64,000 nt of DNA from Virgibacillus proomii (GTDB lineage: Bacteria > Bacillota > Bacilli > Bacillales > Amphibacillaceae), in NCBI RefSeq assembly GCF_900162615.1, contig NZ_FUFN01000010.1:2076519-2140518 (forward strand), given 5' to 3'. This document shows, piece by piece, positions 53,663-62,146 of this stretch (positions are counted from its first letter, which is position 1; each line of letters begins with the position of its first letter). Below the pieces are notes generated by a model. That model was not told the DNA's origin, made no database searches, and saw only the letters and a program-made list of their open reading frames with translations. Both the position numbers and the translations under genes were made by a program.

Positions 53663-53704
53663 AAATGAATCCTTCTAAAGATTACTCCTTAGAAGGATTC
53701 ATTT
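53663..53704 (-). terminator. Terminator after the tripeptidase-like gene
   Basis: Sixteen-base perfect stem AAATGAATCCTTCTAA / TTAGAAGGATTCATTT, 5 bases after the stop codon. Confidence 0.8.
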
Positions 53705-53708
53705 ACGT

Positions 53709-54827
53709 TTATTTTGCTGCTTCTTGAATGATCGCCGTAACAAGCTCTGTAACCTTTACCAAATCCTCTACTTTAATTCGTTCATTCGTTGTGTGAATTT
53801 CTTCATAGCCTACAGCTAAATTAACTGTTGGGATACCATATCCAGAAATGATATTGGCATCACTTCCACCACCACTATGAAGTAATTTACTTTCCCTGCC
53901 AATCGCTTTAGCAGCCTTTCTAGCTACTTCAACAACCTTCTCACCTGCTTCATGCTTAAAACCAGGATACATTACTTTAACCGTAACCTCAGCAGAGCCG
54001 CCAAACTCTTTTGCCGTTGTTTCAAAGGCTTCTTTCATTTTGGCTACTTGCGTCTCCATTTTTTCCGGAACAAGTGATCTTGCCTCTGCTAAAATTTCAA
54101 CATGGTCTGCAACAATATTTGTCTGCTTTCCACCTTCAAAGCGACCAATATTAGCTGTTGTATCTTCATCAATTCTGCCTAATGGCATTTTGGCGATTGC
54201 TTTAGCAGCTAATGTTATGGCTGAAACCCCTTTTTCAGGTGCTACCCCTGCATGGGCTGTTTTTCCTTTGATTACTACATGGAGCTTTGCTTGTGTAGGA
54301 GCAGCTACAATAATATCCCCTACTTCCCCATTACTATCTATCGCATAACCATAGCTCGCATGAAGTAACGACGGGTCTAATGCTTTTGCCCCGACTAACC
54401 CAGATTCTTCACCAGCAGTTATAACAAACTGAATATCACCATGAGGTAAATTATTTTCATTTACTGTACGAATTGCTTCTAAAATTGCTGCCAGCCCCGC
54501 TTTATCGTCAGCACCTAATATCGTAGTTCCATCTGAGGTAATATATCCATCTTTTATAGTTGGCTTAATATTTTTCCCTGGAACAACCGTATCCATATGT
54601 GAAGTAAAGTAAATGGATTCCACATCAGATTTATTTCCAACCCAATTACAAATCAAGTTGCCAGCTTCATGACCCGTAGTTTCTTTACTATTGTCTTCTA
54701 TTACTTCTAGCCCTAATTCTTGAAATTTTTGTTTTAAGGTCTCTGCAATTTTAGCTTCATATCCTGTTTCCGAATCGATTTGAACTAATTCTAAAAACTC
54801 TTTCACAAGTCTTTTCTCATTAACCAT
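53709..54827 (-). CDS. yqjE: PepT-like M20 peptidase (YqjE)
   Basis: A 372-residue M20-family metallopeptidase. Ligand motifs SHMDTVVPG, ILGADDKAGLAAILEA, TAGEESGLVGA, YAIDSNGE and GGGSDANI are complete. B. subtilis YqjE has the same size, similar to tripeptidase T. It probably releases N-terminal residues from short peptides in the cytosol. AGGAGG precedes the ATG. Confidence 0.9.
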   Translation of the reverse strand: MVNEKRLVKEFLELVQIDSETGYEAKIAETLKQKFQELGLEVIEDNSKETTGHEAGNLICNWVGNKSDVESIYFTSHMDTVVPGKNIKPTIKDGYITSDGTTILGADDKAGLAAILEAIRTVNENNLPHGDIQFVITAGEESGLVGAKALDPSLLHASYGYAIDSNGEVGDIIVAAPTQAKLHVVIKGKTAHAGVAPEKGVSAITLAAKAIAKMPLGRIDEDTTANIGRFEGGKQTNIVADHVEILAEARSLVPEKMETQVAKMKEAFETTAKEFGGSAEVTVKVMYPGFKHEAGEKVVEVARKAAKAIGRESKLLHSGGGSDANIISGYGIPTVNLAVGYEEIHTTNERIKVEDLVKVTELVTAIIQEAAK

Positions 54828-54855
54828 GAGTATCCTCCTTTTTAAATATTTCTAG

Positions 54856-56382
54856 TCACAGCGGAATGTTGCCATGTTTTTTTACTGGTTGTTCCTCCTG
54901 CTTATGGGCTAACATTTCTAAAGCATAAGCTATCGTTTTTCTCGTTTCCCTTGGATCAATAACGTCATCTACTAGTCCAAGCTGGGCCGCTTCATAAGGA
55001 TTGGCAAAGCGCTCTTTATATGTAGTTATTTTTTCTTTTAGGAACTGGGCTGAATTCTTGCTTTTTTCTGCTTCCTTAGCGTATAAAATCGAGACCGCTC
55101 CTTCTGGACCCATTACTGCGATTTCTGCATTCGGCCATGAAAATACAAGATCAGCCCCAATCGATTTACTATTTAAAGCCACATAAGCTCCACCATAAGC
55201 TTTACGAAGAATGACGGTAATTTTTGCAACTGTTGCTTCCGCATAAGCGTATAACAGCTTAGCTCCATGCCGAATAATACCTTGATGCTCTTGATTTACC
55301 CCAGGCAAAAAGCCTGTAACATCCTCCAATGTCACAAGCGGAATTTGAAATGCATCACAAAAGCGTATAAATCGAGCAGCTTTATCACTGGCGTCAATAT
55401 CAAGACTGCCCGCTAAATATTTCGGTTGGTTGGCTATAATGCCTACAATCCTTCCACAAATGCTGGCAAACCCAACCACAATATTTTTAGCAAAATGTGC
55501 ATGAACTTCTAAAAAACTAGCCTGATCCGTAATCAAATAGATGATTTGCTTTACATCGTATGGCAACCTACAATCAAAAGGAACTACCTCTATTAAATCA
55601 CTTTCTTTTGTAATATCATAATGAAACGGTATAGGTTTTGATTTTTCTTGGTGATTGGCGGGAAGATATATAAGCAAACGCCGGACTAGATCTAATGCCT
55701 CTGTTTCTGTATTTGCCAAAAAGTGAGCATTTCCACTTTTACTATTATGAATCTCTGCTCCTCCAAGAGCTTCTTTATCTATTATCTCCCCGGTAACCTT
55801 TTCTATTATTTTGGGTCCTGTAATAAACATTTGCGCCGTTTTTTTCACCATAATAACAAAATCCGTCAACACTGGTGAATATACTGCTCCACCAGCACTA
55901 GGACCTAAAATTACAGAAATTTGTGGAATCACTCCAGAAAAATGGACATTCTTCCGAAATATTTGTCCATATGCATCTAAAGCGGCAACTCCTTCTTGAA
56001 TTCTAGCCCCGCCTGAATCGATTAAACTTATAAATGGAACTTTTGCCTTTGCAGCTAAATCTAATACGGATGCTATTTTTTTACCATGGATTTCTCCTAG
56101 TGTACCGCCGTGAACCGTAAAATCATGTGCCATAATATAAACCGGTTTGCCATTGATTTTCCCGTATCCAGTTACTACCCCATCACCATTTGTTGGAGCC
56201 GTACGTTTCTTCATGAATGGATTTAGTTCGATAAACGTCTCTTTATCTAAGAGATATGCCAGACGTTCTCGTGCAGTTAATTTTCCTTTGTCTCGTTGAT
56301 TATTTAATTTTTCTTCTCCGCCTCCGTGTTTTACCTTTCGTCGTTTTTCATAAAGCTCACTTATTTTATCATAAATATCCAT
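54856..56382 (-). CDS. yqjD: Acyl-CoA carboxylase carboxyltransferase subunit (YqjD/MmdA-like)
   Basis: A 508-residue carboxyltransferase of the propionyl-CoA carboxylase beta type. The two half-domains are visible: DGVVTGYGKINGKPVYIMAHDFTVHGGTLGE with SLIDSGGARIQEG, and FLPGVNQEHQGIIRHGAKLLYAYAEATV with LRKAYGGAYVALNSK. It moves carboxyl from biotin to propionyl-CoA (or removes it from methylmalonyl-CoA). Biotin carboxylase and carrier subunits are not in the window. Its ATG follows directly on the yqjC stop codon. Confidence 0.92.
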   Translation of the reverse strand: MDIYDKISELYEKRRKVKHGGGEEKLNNQRDKGKLTARERLAYLLDKETFIELNPFMKKRTAPTNGDGVVTGYGKINGKPVYIMAHDFTVHGGTLGEIHGKKIASVLDLAAKAKVPFISLIDSGGARIQEGVAALDAYGQIFRKNVHFSGVIPQISVILGPSAGGAVYSPVLTDFVIMVKKTAQMFITGPKIIEKVTGEIIDKEALGGAEIHNSKSGNAHFLANTETEALDLVRRLLIYLPANHQEKSKPIPFHYDITKESDLIEVVPFDCRLPYDVKQIIYLITDQASFLEVHAHFAKNIVVGFASICGRIVGIIANQPKYLAGSLDIDASDKAARFIRFCDAFQIPLVTLEDVTGFLPGVNQEHQGIIRHGAKLLYAYAEATVAKITVILRKAYGGAYVALNSKSIGADLVFSWPNAEIAVMGPEGAVSILYAKEAEKSKNSAQFLKEKITTYKERFANPYEAAQLGLVDDVIDPRETRKTIAYALEMLAHKQEEQPVKKHGNIPL

Positions 56383-56811
56383 CTATATTTTCCTGCTTTC
56401 ACAAAGTTCAACTAGCACACCATTTGTTGCTTTTGGGTGAATAAATGCTACCATTTTTTCTTTGGCACCATGTCGAGGCTCTTCGTCAATAAAAGGTATT
56501 CCAGCTTGGTTCAATTGAATAATTCGCTCCGAAAGACCTTCCACTTCTAGGGCAATATGATGGATTCCTTCTCCATGCTTTTCGATAAATTGATAAATAG
56601 TTGAAGTAGTAGTTGTAGGCTGTAGTAATTCTAAATAACTGTTGCCAACAGATAAAAAAGCAATTAATACTTGCTCTTTCTCCAGTATCTCCAAATGTTC
56701 AACCTGTAATCCTAGAGTTTGTATATAAAAGGGCAATGTTTCCTCCATGTTACGAACAGCAATACCAATATGTGCTACATGTTTTATGAAAGGCTCGTGC
56801 TTTACTTCCAA
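56383..56811 (-). CDS. yqjC: Methylmalonyl-CoA epimerase (YqjC)
   Basis: A 142-residue VOC-fold protein with HIGIAVRNMEETLPFYIQTLGL and GIHHIALEVE, the metal ligands being H, E and H as in methylmalonyl-CoA epimerases. It interconverts the stereoisomers so that methylmalonyl-CoA can enter mutase. A TTG start has GGAGG 7 bases upstream. With yqjD it forms a two-gene unit; the reaction pair handles propionyl-CoA from branched-chain amino acid breakdown, which fits the nearby bkd operon. Confidence 0.9.
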   Translation of the reverse strand: MEVKHEPFIKHVAHIGIAVRNMEETLPFYIQTLGLQVEHLEILEKEQVLIAFLSVGNSYLELLQPTTTTSTIYQFIEKHGEGIHHIALEVEGLSERIIQLNQAGIPFIDEEPRHGAKEKMVAFIHPKATNGVLVELCESRKI

Positions 56812-56853
56812 GTTTATTCCTCCTTTGAAAGAATAAAAAATACTCCTTATATG

Positions 56854-57217
56854 GTGTTCAAAAAAGAGTTGTAAAAGACACCAAGGTCAACCTAGATCGT
56901 AATATCCTTTAGAAAGGAAAATGCTTTTTTATACATGTGGTTTAGCATTGTCAATTGTTTTTCTTTTCCTGTCGTTCCGACTCTATTTGGCAATTAGGAG
57001 TCCTTTCTCTTATAATGTTGTCAAGGGTATTTGAAAGAACAAAAGCTAGAAATACAAAGGCTTAAGCTAGCCGAGAAAGCTACTTATAAAAAATATAATC
57101 AAATACAGATACATATCGTTTCCTAAACAACGGAGAAATACGGTATCTTACATGATTAGTGTATTCTTATGATAAGGAATTCATTATGTCATTTTTAATG
57201 AACTTTTATGAACATCC
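56854..57217. repeat. Family E end-matched segment containing a degenerate family A copy
   Basis: It starts GTGTTCAAAAAAG and ends TTTTATGAACATCC. Inside, from about 56905 to 57157 on the plus strand, the order TTTTCCTGTCGTTCCGACTC, GGCAATTAGGAGTCC and ATACGGTATCTTACATGATT follows the long family A variant. No ORF. Upstream of yqjC. Confidence 0.45.
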
Positions 57218-57522
57218 TCTTATATTAAAGGTATTTAGTTAATCATTGAAACAGACCAAACACTCTGTTATTTTTTGAAAATACATGGAAAGCCTTGTCC
57301 AATTTGTAGATTCACGGTAAAATAAGATGAAACTTCCGTCAGTGACTCTAAACAAAAAGAATACAGAAACTAAGAACCTAAACATCCCAATTGATCTAAT
57401 GCAAATTTAATGATCAAATCGTTTTTACCTATAATCTAACTTTTCCAGGGTCTTCGGACTAAATAAATATGTAAATTGCCGTTTAATAATAATCTGTAAT
57501 TGAGAAACAAAGGAGGATTAAA
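57218..57522. other. Leader region of the Prli42-like gene
   Basis: Non-coding. A scrap of the family A 5' end (AATAAGATGAAACTTCCGTC near 57320) is present; otherwise nothing recognised. Confidence 0.35.
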
Positions 57523-57630
57523 ATGGCAAAAAAATCTAAACGCCAACGCAGAAATAAAATAATTGTTTTTATTATGATTATTGCTATGCTTTTATCAACT
57601 TTTACAGCAGCTTTAGCAATGTTTATATAA
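57523..57630 (+). CDS. Prli42-like stressosome-associated membrane microprotein
   Basis: A 35-residue protein with a basic start (MAKKSKRQRRNK) and one membrane helix ending ALAMFI. Listeria Prli42, a small membrane peptide that tethers the stressosome, has the same plan of basic head, IVxIMxIAMLLS-type helix and final MF-hydrophobic residue, and Bacillaceae carry homologues. AAGGAGG lies 7 bases before the ATG. It is a single plus-strand gene between yqjC and yqjA, followed by a family A copy and a strong hairpin. The assignment rests on the short sequence pattern. Confidence 0.72.
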   Translation: MAKKSKRQRRNKIIVFIMIIAMLLSTFTAALAMFI

Positions 57631-57684
57631 CAACAAAAGTCCATCAGGAAGAAGCTTCGTAAAAACAAATAATGTCATTACAAT

Positions 57685-57854
57685 TATCCCGCATGTAAGA
57701 TGCCGTAAGACTCCCACTTCAAAACCAGAGTTGATACAAAAGGGTGTATGTGCGAGAAAACGGCACCTAAATGCCCGATTCGTTCAAGGGCCTTAGGTCA
57801 TACCCTTGTGGTACTAACATTCCGTGCTCCACGGAATGAAGTTTCACTTTATTT
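57685..57854 (-). repeat. Family A repeat, full form, reverse orientation
   Basis: Minus strand: ATAAAGTGAAACTTCATTCC, stem I CATTCCGTG / CACGGAATG with a very short loop, stem II CAAGGG / CCCTTG, stem III GGTGCCGT / ACGGCATC, end TTACATGCGGGATAAT. Located between the Prli42-like gene and yqjA. Confidence 0.78.
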
Positions 57855-57864
57855 TGAAACAATA

Positions 57865-57907
57865 GAATCCCCATCTTCTGTTATTACCCGACAGAAGATG
57901 GGGATTC
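57865..57907. terminator. Terminator between the Prli42-like gene and yqjA
   Basis: Perfect 17-base stem GAATCCCCATCTTCTGT / ACAGAAGATGGGGATTC with a nine-base loop, 31 bases past the yqjA stop codon. Confidence 0.8.
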
Positions 57908-57937
57908 ATGGCAACACATCCTAAATTCTCATATAAC

Positions 57938-58915
57938 TTAATTTTCAACTTGTTTTGCTTTTCTTCTAACATCACTTTCTTTATATTTTAATTTTAAAAT
58001 TAAATATTCCTCTATATCATGTAGCAGTCTAAATAAATTTGCTCTTGTTTCAAATTCTGCTTTTGTACATGGTAAATCCTCTTGATCAAACGCTTCTCTT
58101 AATTTTTCTAATTTTTCCAAACGAATAATGGCTGTATTCTCTGGATGTACAGCATTTGATAATTCTTCAAAAAAAGAAGCTATTTTTTCTGAAATAGTGT
58201 ACTTTTCCGGAAGTTTTGTAACAAGAGGCAGCATTCGTTGTAATAATTCAAATTGTCGTTCTCGCATCTTGAAATAATCACGATATATATGCTTATCTCG
58301 TAATAGATGGTTTTCCTTATCACGTTCTACTAAATCATTTGCTTCGTCAAGTATTTTTTGAATCCTTGTAATTTCCTTACCGTCCCAATCGATATTTTTA
58401 TTTCTCACATATAATGCAATTTCATACAATACTGTTTGAAAATTCTTCTCAAGCTCTTCTTGTTTTTCTTTTAACTTTCTGTCTAAACTAGGCATATATA
58501 AATTTAATAAGAGACCTGTTCCAATACCAATAATGATAAGTAGAAATTGGTCCATTAAAAACTTAAAATCTAAGTACCCTGCCCCGTATAAGTTCAAAAT
58601 AATAACAGAACTCGTAGCGATACCTTGGGTGATTTTTAATAATACGGTTACTGGTATAAAAACAACCAGCAATAAACCTAAAATGATCGGATTATAGCCG
58701 ATAAAATGAAAGAAAACAATCGAAAAAATCGATGCAATAATACAAGCCAAAAACCGATTCCAAGCACTTAAAAAGGATTTTTTTCGTGAAGGCTGAATAC
58801 ATAAAATCGTTAAAATACCAGCAGACACAAAGTTTGTAACACCTAATAACTGCGCAAGCCAAATCGCAATCGGCGTTCCTATAGCGGTTTTAATTGTTCG
58901 ATAACCTATTTTCAC
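57938..58915 (-). CDS. yqjA: Aromatic-acid exporter family membrane protein (YqjA)
   Basis: A 325-residue protein with an N-terminal FUSC/ArAE-type membrane half (about 1-145: AIGTPIAIWLAQLLGVTNFVSAGILTILC and similar segments) and a C-terminal soluble helical half (KLKEKQEELEKNFQTVLYEIALYVRNK). B. subtilis YqjA has the same size and position. GTG start with AAGGAGA upstream. The transported compound is unknown. Confidence 0.87.
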   Translation of the reverse strand: MKIGYRTIKTAIGTPIAIWLAQLLGVTNFVSAGILTILCIQPSRKKSFLSAWNRFLACIIASIFSIVFFHFIGYNPIILGLLLVVFIPVTVLLKITQGIATSSVIILNLYGAGYLDFKFLMDQFLLIIIGIGTGLLLNLYMPSLDRKLKEKQEELEKNFQTVLYEIALYVRNKNIDWDGKEITRIQKILDEANDLVERDKENHLLRDKHIYRDYFKMRERQFELLQRMLPLVTKLPEKYTISEKIASFFEELSNAVHPENTAIIRLEKLEKLREAFDQEDLPCTKAEFETRANLFRLLHDIEEYLILKLKYKESDVRRKAKQVEN

Positions 58916-59140
58916 ATATCATTCTCCTTCTAGAGCTTCTTAAAAAGAGTGATAAGATTGCTATACATCAGTGATTCATATCATATATTTTTTGCATGCT
59001 TAAAAGATATCACTGCTTCCATGGAAATTAGAAAAACTAACTGTCAGAAGTCAAGACTGCTCAGTCTAACTGAACGTTAATCATTATAATTTTAACTGCA
59101 TGTCTTAACTTCCGTACAAAAATTTGACGCTTTCTTAACA
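58916..59140. other. Intergenic stretch without a recognisable gene
   Basis: It separates yqjA from the next family A copy. Nothing recognised. Confidence 0.35.
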
Positions 59141-59268
59141 TATAGAGTGAAACTTCATTCAGTAGGAGTTTTCTTCCATCTCCTACTGAATGTTAGTTGA
59201 ATAGCCCCTTTTGTATGAACTCAGGGATCTTGAAGTGGAAGTCTTACGGCACCTTACATGCGGGATAA
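59141..59268 (+). repeat. Family A repeat, shortened form
   Basis: It starts ATAGAGTGAAACTTCATTC with stem I TTCAGTAGGAG / CTCCTACTGAA (as at 34803). The region with the upstream arm of stem III is deleted, leaving the 3' arm and end CTTACGGCACCTTACATGCG. Located downstream of brxB. Confidence 0.7.
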
Positions 59269-59329
59269 AAATTAGGCTGACCTACGTTAAACCATAGAGC
59301 CAGCCCTTTTTTCCATTTCTCATTTTTTA

Positions 59330-59761
59330 TTACATTTCTTCACAATGATCATCGAAAATTTTCTGTAGCTTTCCGATTACATCGACAGGGCTATGCCCCT
59401 CAATATCATGGCGCTCTATCATCGTTACGATCTTACCATCTTTTAAAAAGGCGAAAGAAGGAGAAGAAGGTGGATACCCTTCAAAATATTCTCTTGCCCT
59501 TTCGGTTGCCTCTTTATCCTGGCCAGCAAATACTGTAACTAAATGATCGGGACGCTTATCGTAGTGAATGGAGTTGGCTGCAGCAGGTCTCGCAATTCCA
59601 CCAGCACAACCGCAAACAGAGTTTACCATTACTAATGTCGTTCCCTTACGAGAAAGCGCCTCATCAACAGCTTCTGGTGTTGTAAGTTCCTCATAGCCGG
59701 CTTCACGTATGTCTTCACGTGCTGCATTAACAACATCATTCATAAATATGTTAAAATCCAT
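59330..59761 (-). CDS. brxB: Bacilliredoxin BrxB (YqiW)
   Basis: A 143-residue DUF1094-type thioredoxin-like protein. The active site is VNSVCGCAGGIARPA, a CGC motif, followed by DKRPDHLVTVFAGQDKEAT and YFEGYPPSSPSFAFLKDG, which is nearly invariant in the family. It removes bacillithiol from mixed disulfides on proteins after oxidant stress. The position next to bkdB and yqjA is that of yqiW. A SigA-type promoter candidate lies at 59810-59838. Confidence 0.94.
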   Translation of the reverse strand: MDFNIFMNDVVNAAREDIREAGYEELTTPEAVDEALSRKGTTLVMVNSVCGCAGGIARPAAANSIHYDKRPDHLVTVFAGQDKEATERAREYFEGYPPSSPSFAFLKDGKIVTMIERHDIEGHSPVDVIGKLQKIFDDHCEEM

Positions 59762-59809
59762 TAAAAATCAAACCCCTTATATAAATATATAGTTCTTCTG
59801 CTTGTTGAT

Positions 59810-59838
59810 AGAATAACAGGAATAGATCAACATTTCAA
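59810..59838 (-). promoter_or_regulatory. Candidate SigA promoter of brxB
   Basis: On the minus strand TTGAAA (59833-59838), 17 bases, TATTCT (59810-59815), 49 bases before the start codon. Confidence 0.45.
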
Positions 59839-59862
59839 TTAAATAAATCTCTAGCATTTCCC

Positions 59863-61128
59863 TTAATAAATATGAACTGTCTCTTCGTTCATACTTTCTA
59901 ATAGTTCCTTAACTCGTGCCATAAATTGCCCACATATTAAACCGTCTAAAACTCGATGATCTAAAGACAGGCACAAATTAACCATATCTCTTGCAGCAAA
60001 CATATCATTTATAATTACAGGGCGCTTAACAATTGACTCAACTTGCAAAATGGCAGCCTGGGGGTGATTAATTACTCCCATTGAATGAATGGAACCAAAT
60101 GAACCTGTATTATTTACCGTAAATGTTCCTTCTTTCATATCGTCAGCTGTTAATTTCCCAGTACGTGTTTTGACAGCAAGCTCGTGAATCGCTTTAGCAA
60201 TACCTTTAATGCTTTTATCATCTGCATGACGAATAACGGGAACAAATAACTCCTGTTCTTTTGCTATTGCGATCGATACATTGATGTCTTTTCGTTGAAT
60301 AATTTTGTCCTCTCTCCATGTGCTATTCAATTGTGGGAATTCTTTTAGCGCTTGTGCTACTGCTTTGACAAAAAAGGCGAAAAATGTTATTCCATAACCT
60401 TCTTTTTGCTTAAAAGAATTCTTTATATTATTTCGTAACCTGACCAAATCTGTAACATCTACTTCTACTGTCATCCAAGCATGTGGTATTTCCTGTTTTG
60501 AACGAACCATATTTTGTGCTATTGCTTTACGGACTCCTGTTACAGGGATTTCCACGTCGCCAGAATAAGCAGTTGGCTGCTGTCTTGTAGTTGGTTCACT
60601 TATAGTCGAATTTGCTTTCGACGTCGCTGATACAGACACACTTTTACTAGTTGACTGATTTTCCCCTTTAGCGATAAGTTTTTCAAGATCTTTTCTCGTA
60701 ATTCTTCCTGCTTTACCAGTTCCAGTAACATGTTCTAAGTCAATATGATGCTCTTGTGCCATTTTCAAAACAGCTGGTGAATACCGTTTTTTCATTGATT
60801 TGTCTTTTTCTAGCATTGAATCGTTTTGGTCTTTTATTTCTCCTACTTCAGCTTGTGAAGTTTCAAGAGGTGTTTGTTGCTTACTTGTTTCCGTTTCGAT
60901 ATAACACATCAGCTCGCCAACAGCAATGGTCTCCCCTTCTTGAGCCACTATTTCTTTAATAGTTCCAGTATACGAAGAGGGTACTTCGGCATTCACTTTA
61001 TCGGTCATCACTTCGGCAATCGGATCATATTTATTAATTTTATCCCCTGCTTTTACAAGCCAAGAAGTAATCGTCCCTTCTGTTACACTTTCCCCTAATT
61101 GTGGCATATTGATTTTTTCTACTACCAT
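59863..61128 (-). CDS. bkdB: Branched-chain 2-oxoacid dehydrogenase E2 (lipoamide acyltransferase)
   Basis: A 421-residue E2 subunit. The lipoyl domain (3-76) carries the lipoylated lysine in EVMTDKVNAEVPS. A flexible linker, the E1/E3-binding domain (about 112-150: RYSPAVLKMAQEHHIDLEHVTGTGKAGRITRKDLE), a Ser/Thr-rich linker and the catalytic domain with LSLDHRVLDGLICGQFM follow. It transfers branched-chain acyl groups to CoA. Last gene of lpdV-bkdAA-bkdAB-bkdB, 19 bases after bkdAB. Confidence 0.95.
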   Translation of the reverse strand: MVVEKINMPQLGESVTEGTITSWLVKAGDKINKYDPIAEVMTDKVNAEVPSSYTGTIKEIVAQEGETIAVGELMCYIETETSKQQTPLETSQAEVGEIKDQNDSMLEKDKSMKKRYSPAVLKMAQEHHIDLEHVTGTGKAGRITRKDLEKLIAKGENQSTSKSVSVSATSKANSTISEPTTRQQPTAYSGDVEIPVTGVRKAIAQNMVRSKQEIPHAWMTVEVDVTDLVRLRNNIKNSFKQKEGYGITFFAFFVKAVAQALKEFPQLNSTWREDKIIQRKDINVSIAIAKEQELFVPVIRHADDKSIKGIAKAIHELAVKTRTGKLTADDMKEGTFTVNNTGSFGSIHSMGVINHPQAAILQVESIVKRPVIINDMFAARDMVNLCLSLDHRVLDGLICGQFMARVKELLESMNEETVHIY

Positions 61129-61147
61129 GTTTTTCCCTCCTCATAAG

Positions 61148-62131
61148 TTAAAATTCAGCAAGTTCTCGCATTGCTTTTTCAACTTTATCTGGATTAATCA
61201 TAAAGAATTTTTCCATTGTCGGTGCATATGGCATGGAAGGAATATCAGGACCTGCCAGACGTTGAATAGGGGCATCTAAATCAAATAAACAATGCTCGGC
61301 TATAATCGCTGCTACTTCTCCAATGATACTTCCTTCTTTATTATCTTCTGTTATTAATAAAATCTTTCCAGTCTTTTTAGCTGCTTCAATAATTGCTTCT
61401 TTATCTAATGGATAAACCGTTCTTAAGTCTAAAATATGAGCTTCAATACCTTCTTCAGCAAGTTTTTCAGCGGCTTGTAAGGCAAAATGTACACACAATC
61501 CATACGTTATGACCGTAATATCCGTACCTTCCCGTTTTACATCTGCTTTACCAATTGGTAGAACATAATCTTCTTCTGGAACTTCCCCTTTTAGTAAACG
61601 GTACGCACGTTTATGTTCAAAGAATAAGACAGGATCATTATCACGAATTGCCGCTTTTAATAAACCTTTCACATCATACGGCGTAGATGGCATCACGATT
61701 TTTAAGCCAGGTTGATTGGCAAAAACTGCTTCTACCGATTGCGAATGATAAAGCGCTCCATGTACACCACCACCATACGGGGCACGAATTGTCATCGGCA
61801 CGTTCCAATCGTTATTTGAGCGATATCGTATTTTAGCAGCTTCAGAAATGATCTGGTTTACTGCTGGCATAATAAAATCGGCAAATTGTATTTCCGCTAC
61901 GGGCCGCAATCCATACATTGCTGCACCAATACCAACCCCAACAATGGCTGATTCAGCTAATGGGGTGTCCAACACACGAGCCTCGCCAAACGTTTCATGT
62001 AAACCATCGGTAGCTCGAAATACACCGCCTTTTTTCCCAACATCTTCTCCTAAAATAAACACATTTTCATCTCGTTGCATTTCTTCTTTTAAAGCAGTTG
62101 TGATCGCTTGTATATAGGACATAACTGGCAT
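61148..62131 (-). CDS. bkdAB: Branched-chain 2-oxoacid dehydrogenase E1 beta subunit
   Basis: A 327-residue transketolase-type E1 beta subunit: GEDVGKKGGVFRATDGL, LDTPLAESAIVGVGIGAAMYGLRPVAEIQFADF, and the C-terminal AEHCLFDLDAPIQRLAGPDIPSMPYAPTMEKFF. It forms the thiamine diphosphate enzyme with the product of bkdAA. AGGGAGG precedes the ATG; 15 bases separate the two genes. Confidence 0.95.
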   Translation of the reverse strand: MPVMSYIQAITTALKEEMQRDENVFILGEDVGKKGGVFRATDGLHETFGEARVLDTPLAESAIVGVGIGAAMYGLRPVAEIQFADFIMPAVNQIISEAAKIRYRSNNDWNVPMTIRAPYGGGVHGALYHSQSVEAVFANQPGLKIVMPSTPYDVKGLLKAAIRDNDPVLFFEHKRAYRLLKGEVPEEDYVLPIGKADVKREGTDITVITYGLCVHFALQAAEKLAEEGIEAHILDLRTVYPLDKEAIIEAAKKTGKILLITEDNKEGSIIGEVAAIIAEHCLFDLDAPIQRLAGPDIPSMPYAPTMEKFFMINPDKVEKAMRELAEF

Positions 62132-62146
62132 GATTCTTTTCCCTCC

